From: Lumnitzera littorea
Taxonomy: Eukaryota; Streptophyta; Magnoliopsida; Myrtales; Combretaceae
Assembly: GCA_024138015.1 (NCBI GenBank)
Contig: JAMXBB010000003.1
Location: 77,356,777 to 77,420,776 of the forward strand
Direction: 5' to 3'
Length of the DNA: 64,000 nt
This document shows positions 58,110 through 64,000 of this stretch, piece by piece (positions within the stretch are counted from its first letter, which is position 1; each line of letters begins with the position of its first letter). Below the pieces are notes generated by a model. It saw nothing but the letters and a program-made list of their open reading frames with translations. It had not been told where the DNA came from and ran no database searches. The translations under genes and the position numbers were made by a program.

Positions 58110-59170
58110 CTATGACTCATTCATACTTAAGACCTAAATTCATATGAATGAGAAGGACAATCTATAGTATTCTTTTCTAACCTCAAGCCTCAACTAGTTC
58201 TAATTGTGCCTACCAAGCTTCTATACCTTTAATGGCGACTTACATAAACCTATATTTTAGCTTGAGAACATATTAAGATACTATATTTGTTCTTCGTGTA
58301 TCCATATGATACATTTCTGGTATAGAGGATCCTCATAAAAGGTAAGTACAAAGTATACTTTTAATCTTGGAAAATAGATTAGGGATCTAACAATTTCTTT
58401 CTACTAATTTTAAAGGAGATGAAGAGAGTTTAGAAAGCCATGAGAGATACAAAACACATGAAATTTTATTATGGCAATCTGAAGGCTATATTCTACCTTT
58501 TGTATTACAAAACATCTCCTTATGCAAACTTCTAATGTTATAAACAAATGACACATAAATCATGTGACAGACCTAGTCTACTTTTTAGTGTAATAATTTT
58601 TTAAATAAAGCTAAACAAAGGACAATGATGGAGGACACTTAAGCATACAAGGACAATAATGATAGACAAAGGACAATGATGGAGGACACTTAAGCATATA
58701 AGGACAATAATGACAAACATAAGGACAATAATATACGCATGCTTTAAAAGTTGATAGTAAGCTTCTGATAAGATTCCTTATTGATAATGTTTCTTTTGAT
58801 AAGATTTAATCCATATCACCAGTGATGGGCTCATGTGATGATGACAAATTTGCATCCTTAGGATAGTTAAGGTCCTGGTTGTATTGAGCTAACCATGCTT
58901 CTTCTTCCATTATATCAAGATCTTACTCATATTTTCGTAAAGCATGTTGAATCGAAGGAATAGTATCCTGATAGTCTTTACTATAATCTTATGGCACTTC
59001 TGTTTCAAATGCTCCTAGCCATGTCTCTTTAGGAATGGAATGGTTTGATTTGCTATGCACAGTTTTCATTGTATTTCCTTGTACTTCATAACATCTTCTT
59101 TAATATCGGCTTCAAAGCAATCAACAAAGCTATAAGTGGATAATGGATAAAATCTTCTTAGCTGGTATTC
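58110..59170 (-). promoter_or_regulatory. Viral intergenic region with promoter-like sequence
   Basis: Between RNase H and movement protein in minus order, where caulimovirids hold their promoter, leader and primer site. It contains a tandem repeat (58614-58738) and AT-rich stretches but no clear primer site: no TGGTATCAGAGC-type sequence was found on the minus strand here. Confidence 0.35.
58614..58738. repeat. Tandem repeat, about 57-bp unit
   Basis: Two full copies and one partial copy. Each carries GGACAATGATGGAGGACACT then TTAAGCATA and AAGGACAATAATGA; unit starts at about 58618 and 58674. Likely enhancer-type repeats of the viral promoter. Confidence 0.8.
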
Positions 59171-59176
59171 CATATA

Positions 59177-59750
59177 TTATAACCTCAATTCAACTATGAG
59201 ATTAAATTGCAATGGAATAGCTCTTGGAAATTTTTGGGTTAAGTGATTAACCCACGCTGCAATAATTTGTTCCCACACAGGCAAAGATTTAAACCATTTC
59301 ATTAATTCTATTAAATGAGTTAAATGATTTAAAACCAGATTTTCCCTAATTATTTGCAAATACTGCAATGCTTCATGTGTTGGGAATCGAATAGCGATGG
59401 TGTAATGATGCAGTAGATACTAGTAAAACCATTTAAGCTCTTTAGGAAACTTTTACTCATGAAATCTCCATATATGTGGGTAAATGAATGGATATCTTGG
59501 CTGCAATCAGACTGGATTAAGATTTAATCCTCCATATTTTTGGAAGGTTAACATTTGATATTCTCATATCTTCCTCTTGCTTTCTTATGCAAAACTTCCT
59601 ATGTCTACCATTTATCTCAACTCTGAAGGTCCATGTTCATAAAATTTTCCTGGATTACATCATTTAGGAGGGAAGAAGTTAGTGGATCTAAGCACAGCAA
59701 TCATTCTAAATGTACGAATATCACCTACAAAGGGCTTAGGCGATGAGTCC
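59177..59750 (-). pseudogene. Unassigned viral sequence after RNase H
   Basis: A frame at 59368-59177 reads MQYLQIIRENLVLNHLTHLI and ends LIVELRL. It lies at the 3' end of the viral polyprotein in minus order. I do not recognise a domain. Confidence 0.3.
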
Positions 59751-59889
59751 ACTGGAATTCATTCAATTAAATCTTGAGACTCTTTTTAAGGCTTAGAAAG
59801 AAAATCTGCTATGTCATCCTTCTTTTCTAAAATGTGCTTAACCTCATAAGAGTATTTAGAAAACCATTCTTACCATCTTAGCAATTGAA

Positions 59890-60200
59890 GATGTGTTACA
59901 GTTTTTTGCCAAAACTTAAGCATCTTTGGAAGGGAACGCATATACATGTCAATTTTAAAATGAGATCCCATAAGATGATATTCGAATTTCTGAATAGCAT
60001 ATTTGACTGCAAGGATCTTCCTAAATATTGAATGATAATAGATTTCAAAGTCCTTGAATTTGCCAATTTTATAACTATAGATGTGTTTACCTTTTTCTCC
60101 TTATTCAAGGAGGATAGCTCCTTAATTTTTATCACTAGCATTGGTTTGTAAAATGAGTTGTCAACTTAAAGGTATCTTCAATTGTGGAAGCTTCTACAAT
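59890..60200 (-). pseudogene. Viral RNase H
   Basis: LILQTNASDKN-GAILLE, GKFKDFEIYYHS and KILAVKYAIQKFEYHLMGSH match the RNase H downstream of caulimovirid RT. One in-frame stop lies beside the ASD motif. A second partial copy is at 62956-63150. Confidence 0.7.
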
Positions 60201-60329
60201 TCTTCTTTCAAAAACTTGACTACTTTTGTCTGTTTCTCTCCCTATGGAGGATGATTCTTTTTGAGCATTTTTTATAGAGTGAAAGTATACTAAGAGATCT
60301 TAAGGTCTCTTAAATAATTAGCTCTTCCA

Positions 60330-61080
60330 AAGAAGTGTTAGATTTGCTTGGTATTGAGATCTTTGTCTAGGAACTTCAATAATTCTTGAGCAATATTGGG
60401 TTCTGGTTGATAACAACAATTTCTAATCTTCATCTCAAGGAATTCCATTTCTGCTTGGGAAACTTTCATCTTCTTTTCTAAAAGAAAAACTCCATAAGAA
60501 GTTACCATCTCATAAAATTGTTGTAAGAGCTTGGTATGGGATGATTGATCTACACTAAAAAGGAGTATTTCATCTATGTAAATTATTGTACGATTCAAGA
60601 TAGGTTGAAATATTTTTATCATTGCTTTCTAGAATAGTGATGGAGCTGTTTTAAGGCCAAAGGGTAAAACTTTCTATCGATAGTCATGGTTTAGGATACG
60701 AAATCTTATCTTGGATCTATCATCTAGATGGATACCTAATTACCAAAATCCTGCTTTAAGATCAAACTTAGAAAACACCTTAGCTTGAGCAATGTTTTGA
60801 AACAAAGCGTCTTTATTGGGGGTCGGAAAGTTGTCATCTTGAATGAAATAATTGAGAGGTTGATAATTAATGAAAAGCCTTAATTTTCTCGTAGCTTGCT
60901 TAGCTCTTTCATTCACATAGAAGGCCTCACAAGCCTATTGTGAATATGAAAGTTCTATCAACCATTGTTTAAGCAAATTTTAGCATTCTTCCTCTAATAA
61001 CCTAACATGCTCAGGATTCATACCTGAATGGTTAGCTTTAGTAAGATTAATATCTTCATTTTTCTTGAAATTAATCCTCA
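60330..61080 (-). pseudogene. Viral reverse transcriptase
   Basis: FINYQPLNYFIQDDNFPTP, KVFSKFDLKAGFW, KVLPFGLKTAPSLF and TIIYIDEILLFSVD are in order, then VSQAEMEFLEMKI and ELLKFLDKDLNTKQI. The active-site box reads YIDE where the family has YxDD. Stops interrupt several blocks. Reverse transcriptase copies the pregenomic RNA. The copy is inactive. Confidence 0.75.
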
Positions 61081-61199
61081 CAAAGAATTCCTAATTCTAC
61101 CATAAAGGATTATCACATTTCTTTAAGAATTTAGTGTAATCCTCAGCACAAGCTTTTGCTTTAAGCTTTTCAATAATCTCTAGAATACTGATCTCTTGA

Positions 61200-61700
61200 A
61201 TTGAATAAAATCGAGGGAGTTCAGTTTAAGGTTTGTGATATTTTTTGAATTTAATGCCTTTTAGATGGATCTTCATTTGTGGAAGTTTAGAAAGAATATC
61301 CCAACCAACAACAATATCTTTATTGGGTAATGGGGATCCAAGAACTAGAGTAATAACACTGCATCTGAGGAAAAATTGAATTTTTATTGTCCTACTCCTG
61401 AGATGTATATGAAATTCTTCATTAGATGATGTCACAAAAGTTCTTGTATGTGGAATCCAGAAGTCTTATGGGAGAACATTAGGATTTAGAATGCTTTCAA
61501 TTACTCTAATATCAAGGAAGGCAATCACTAAAATGGGTTTTATCATACTTGCTAGTAAAAATTTGAATTAGGACATGAGGTGTATTGATGCTCATAATTT
61601 CATCACCAACAGCTAGTTGCACATTTTGAATTAAATAAGATTTATCCCTTGAATCTTCCAAATTTGAACTGGATGCCTTAAAGTAAACTTATAAAAAATA
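61200..61700 (-). pseudogene. Viral aspartic protease
   Basis: Weak: LGSPLPNKDIVVGWDILSKL and MKIHLKGIKFKKY in a 69-codon frame (61435-61226) resemble the C-terminal half of caulimovirid proteases. The active-site DTG was not seen. Placement between zinc knuckle and RT supports the call. Confidence 0.45.
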
Positions 61701-61799
61701 CAGAGTTATTTTCTAAGGGCTCATCATCTACTGAGAATAAGATTCAAGGTCTTCATCTTCCCTTATCTTGATCAAAGCTTTGTCAATAATGCTTTGGAT

Positions 61800-62640
61800 C
61801 ATTTTCTAGGATTCTTTTTGAGGACGCTGTTTGGCATAATGCCCTGTCTTATGCAGATATAGCATCTACTTGATTTCTTTCCCTTCGTACTTTTCTTTTT
61901 TAAGTATTTCCATTTCTTGATGGAAATTCTCTTCCTTCTTTGTCTAAAAAAGCTTCTATCTTTCATTTTTCTAAAATGCTTTTTCTTTTTTCTTTGAGTA
62001 CATGTGCATTCTTGATTAAATTGCTTACACTTAATGAATGAGTCTAGTTTTCTACACATGTCATCGAAGACATCACTTCCTTGGATATAATCTTTGATTA
62101 TCTTCCTTTTTCCACACATTTCTTCTATGACAATGTAAAGTATTTGTTGGATTTCTCTAATTGAAACATCAATCACCTTTTGATTCTTTAGTTGAAGGTG
62201 TCTTTTTATTCCTCTAGCTAAAGATGCTAGAATGGAGGAAAGAAATACTAGCTCAAGGTATAGTTCACTTCAAGTTGATAAAAGAGTTGGACTATTTTCT
62301 TAAAGTGACAATCCAAATCTTTCTTCTTATAGGAACAACATCTCCTTTCATGAAACTCTTTCCTTTTCGTTTCTTTTGAGTCTTCTAAATTTTCTATTAA
62401 GAATTGGTATATAATTCTTATAGCCTAGTCAAAGTTTATCAGGCCTAAGAAACAAATTTGATCTTGTTTAGACACTAAATTCCACCAATCTTTAAGAATT
62501 CCAGTAAATCTGGTGACAAATTCTATCAAAATTTCTCTATGAAAAGGTTAGGTCAAATATCTTATAGATATCTAAAAATGGAATTCTTAAGGTCTTTTTG
62601 GCCACTTTGAAAATGGAATGTCATCTAATGTGAATGTTAC
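61800..62640 (-). pseudogene. Viral capsid C-terminal half with zinc knuckle
   Basis: Reading from 62640: LDDIPFSKWPKR, LIEFVTRFTGILKDWWNLVS and NPTNTLHCH-like helices, then a basic tract (KKKKHFRKMKDRSFFRQRRK) followed by a degraded CCHC knuckle, CYICIRQGI in one frame and YLHKTGHYAKQRP in another. This layout, basic stretch then knuckle before protease, is that of caulimovirid coat proteins, which package the genome. A frameshift splits the knuckle. Confidence 0.65.
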
Positions 62641-62955
62641 ATTAGAATTAAATATTTTTCTTGTAAAAGCACTTAGTCTTAGATCAGAAGTACCGGATGG
62701 TTCAAAGGATGATACTTTTAATTTTAAATTCTAAAGATGTAGCTGATTTCTCCAATGAAGAAAGTACTGTAATTGCCCCCACAAAGCCTTTTGAAGATGT
62801 AATTGATTTCTCCAATAAAGAAAGTACTGTAATTAGCCCCATAAAGCCCATCTTAATATTTAGAAGTAATTAAGATTATAGAGACATAGAATTTGGTACT
62901 TCTGATCCAAGACCAAGTGCTTTTACAAGAAAAATATCTAAGTCTAATGTGAATT
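62627..62955. repeat. Imperfect hairpin with tandem duplication in the loop
   Basis: The left arm (62650-62695, with CTTGTAAAAGCACTTAGTCT) pairs with the right arm (62899-62955, AGACCAAGTGCTTTTACAAG) as an inverted repeat. Between them a unit of about 62 bp is tandemly doubled: GATTTCTCCAATGAAGAAAG and GATTTCTCCAATAAAGAAAG, each followed by TACTGTAATT. Confidence 0.75.
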
Positions 62956-63150
62956 TCTAAATAGCATATTTGATTGCAAGGATCTCTTTAAATGTTGAAT
63001 GAAAATGGATTTCAAAGTCCTTGAATTTACCACTCCTATAACCACATGTGTCTGCCTTTTTCTCCTTGTTCAAGGAGAATAGCTCCTTAATATTTATTGC
63101 TGACATCAATTTGTAAAATGAGTTATCCACCTAAAGGTATCTTCAATGGT
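62956..63150 (-). pseudogene. Second partial copy of viral RNase H
   Basis: Matches 59985-60180 in the same orientation (AGCATATTTGATTGCAAGGA, AAAGTCCTTGAATTT, TTTGTAAAATGAGTT). It is joined head to head with the next feature. Confidence 0.75.
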
Positions 63151-63404
63151 TGAAGCTTTTGCAATTGCTCAAGAATTATTGAAGTTCCCAGATAAAGATT
63201 TCAATACCAAGCAAATTTAACGCTTCTTTGGAATAGTCAATTATTTGAGAGACTTTGTCCCTATGATCTCTTGGTATGCTTCCACTCTATAAAAAATGCT
63301 AAAAAAGAATCATCCTCTATAGGGAGAGAAATAGACAAAAGTAGTTAAGTTTTTGAAAGAAGAATTGCATAAGCTTCCACCATTGAAGATACCTTCAAGT
63401 GTGT
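63151..63404 (+). pseudogene. Inverted partial copy of viral RT-RNase H junction
   Basis: On the plus strand this reads AQELLKFPDKDFNTKQI, FFGIVNYLRDFVPMIS and KVVKFLKEELHKLPP, the RT connection region. It is the reverse of 60190-60420, so it lies in inverted orientation next to the minus-strand RNase H copy. It ends where a gypsy LTR begins at 63405. Confidence 0.75.
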
Positions 63405-64000
63405 TGTGAACCGTGACTAAGAATAGATAAGGTCGATTGTTGAATGGGTCCAAGCTTGCCGAAAGCTCGAAAAGGAAATAACGAGGAATATTCGAAAAAA
63501 CAGATGCGAATGAAAAGTAGGCAAAAACTTACGAATAACTCCAATGGATATGATACACTAATGAAACTTCCGTAGACTCACAACATAACTCGATATAACG
63601 CACGAGATGGTTCGGTGAGGTTACTCACCACCTAACCTTCCTTAAGGATTAGGATAAGAGTGAAACGAATGTAAACAGAGTAATGTTTACGAGAGACAAG
63701 TTGTCAAGTGTATTAATGATAAAAATTCTATCTGTGGCTACAAATACAAAGGTATTTATACCCATAAGTTAGGGCAATTTGCCCAAAAGGGAGAAGACAA
63801 AAAGAACATTTCCTAAGGAAGTAATATACAAGATACAAAAGGGAAAAAACGAATATTCAAGAAAAACAATTATTGGTGTAACCGATTCTATACATGACTC
63901 TATACACGTAGCGATGCTATTTTGGTGATGCTATTGGAAGATGCAAACAAAAAGTATAGTTAACTTGCTTATCCAAGCTGAGATGGCTTAGTTAGTTGGT
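63405..64000 (-). repeat. LTR of the same gypsy family as at 2878, cut by the window end
   Basis: Begins TGTGAACCGTGACTAAG and aligns with 2878-3480 along its whole visible length (TTACGAATA, GAGGTTACTC.CCACCTAACC, GGTATTTATACCCATAA, GAACATTTCCTAA). Orientation is inferred from the copy at 2878. Roughly 80% identity by eye. The element interior, if any, lies beyond the window. Confidence 0.75.

Larger units (their letters stand above)
55436..63404 (-). mobile_element. Endogenous pararetrovirus (Caulimoviridae), permuted and rearranged
   Basis: In minus-strand order: capsid C-terminal half with zinc knuckle (62640-61800), protease (about 61700-61200), RT (61080-60330), RNase H (60200-59890), unassigned sequence (59750-59170), a non-coding part with tandem repeats (about 59170-58110), movement-protein-like sequence (58109-57150) and a coiled-coil part (56900-55810). 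Caulimovirids encode movement protein, capsid, protease, RT and RNase H in that order on a circle and lack integrase, so this is one roughly unit-length copy opened inside the capsid region. All frames are broken. The last 750 bp (62640-63404) hold inverted duplicates. Confidence 0.75.

Noticed and set aside
58100..58350. Possible tRNA-Met primer site of the pararetrovirus
   Set aside because: Only partial words such as CTGGTATAGAGG were found; no convincing TGGTATCAGAGC match on the minus strand.
1..64000. tRNA, rRNA or small nuclear RNA genes
   Set aside because: No A/B-box cloverleaf candidate or conserved rRNA stretch was noticed on either strand by eye; a covariance-model scan was not possible.

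Overview
The window is AT-rich nuclear DNA from a plant, most likely a eudicot. It looks like heterochromatic intergenic space built almost wholly from old, stop-riddled transposable elements. No intact cellular gene, tRNA or rRNA gene was recognised. The eudicot call rests on the mix of Ty1/copia, Ty3/gypsy (including a Tat-lineage element), L1-type LINE, MITE and endogenous caulimovirid sequences and on base composition. The species cannot be named from the sequence.

Layout, left to right. 1-1799: decayed Ty1/copia gag, primer site and LTR on the minus strand. About 2030-14455: a second Ty1/copia element on the plus strand (gag, protease, integrase, RT, RNase H, PPT, LTR remnants). It is broken by a minus-strand Ty3/gypsy element (2878 to about 7150) inside gag and by a 3.5-kb solo LTR (10701-14233, TSD AGTTC) inside its 3' LTR. 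About 14700-21382 and 39608-40480: L1-like LINE ORF2 sequence on the minus strand (endonuclease, RT, zinc-binding and RNase H parts). It carries a Mutator-type MITE and a PIF/Harbinger MITE and is split by an 18-kb nested insertion.

That insertion (21383-39607) is a minus-strand non-autonomous LTR element (LARD-like) with about 310-bp LTRs and a 4.8-kb non-coding interior full of the pentamer CTCGG. Its right-hand LTR is split by an insertion, perhaps a hAT-type transposon (26641-39485). This in turn holds a 10-kb Tat-lineage Ty3/gypsy element (27923-37896). The Tat element has gag-pol on the plus strand, an archaeal-type second RNase H, a tandem-repeat block, and an antisense spliced ORF before its 3' LTR. 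It is flanked by a perfect 43-bp duplication instead of the usual 5 bp.

40842-54540 is mostly non-coding. It holds a 0.9-kb long-TIR element, a diverged Tat-type LTR, a minus-strand solo LTR of about 1.7 kb (45857-51095) and, nested in it, a second copy of the 3.5-kb solo LTR (47275-50844, TSD AGAAC). About 54570-55435 is a GC-richer block. About 55436-63404 is an endogenous pararetrovirus (Caulimoviridae) on the minus strand. It is circularly permuted and heavily mutated, with inverted rearrangements at one end. 63405-64000 is the start of another LTR of the same gypsy family found at 2878.

Nothing here appears to work as an operon or pathway. The interest lies in the order of insertions, the unusual target duplication, the antisense ORF, the CTCGG-rich interior and the rearranged viral copy. 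Domain calls come from translated motifs read by eye; every boundary without a stated duplication or terminal motif is approximate.
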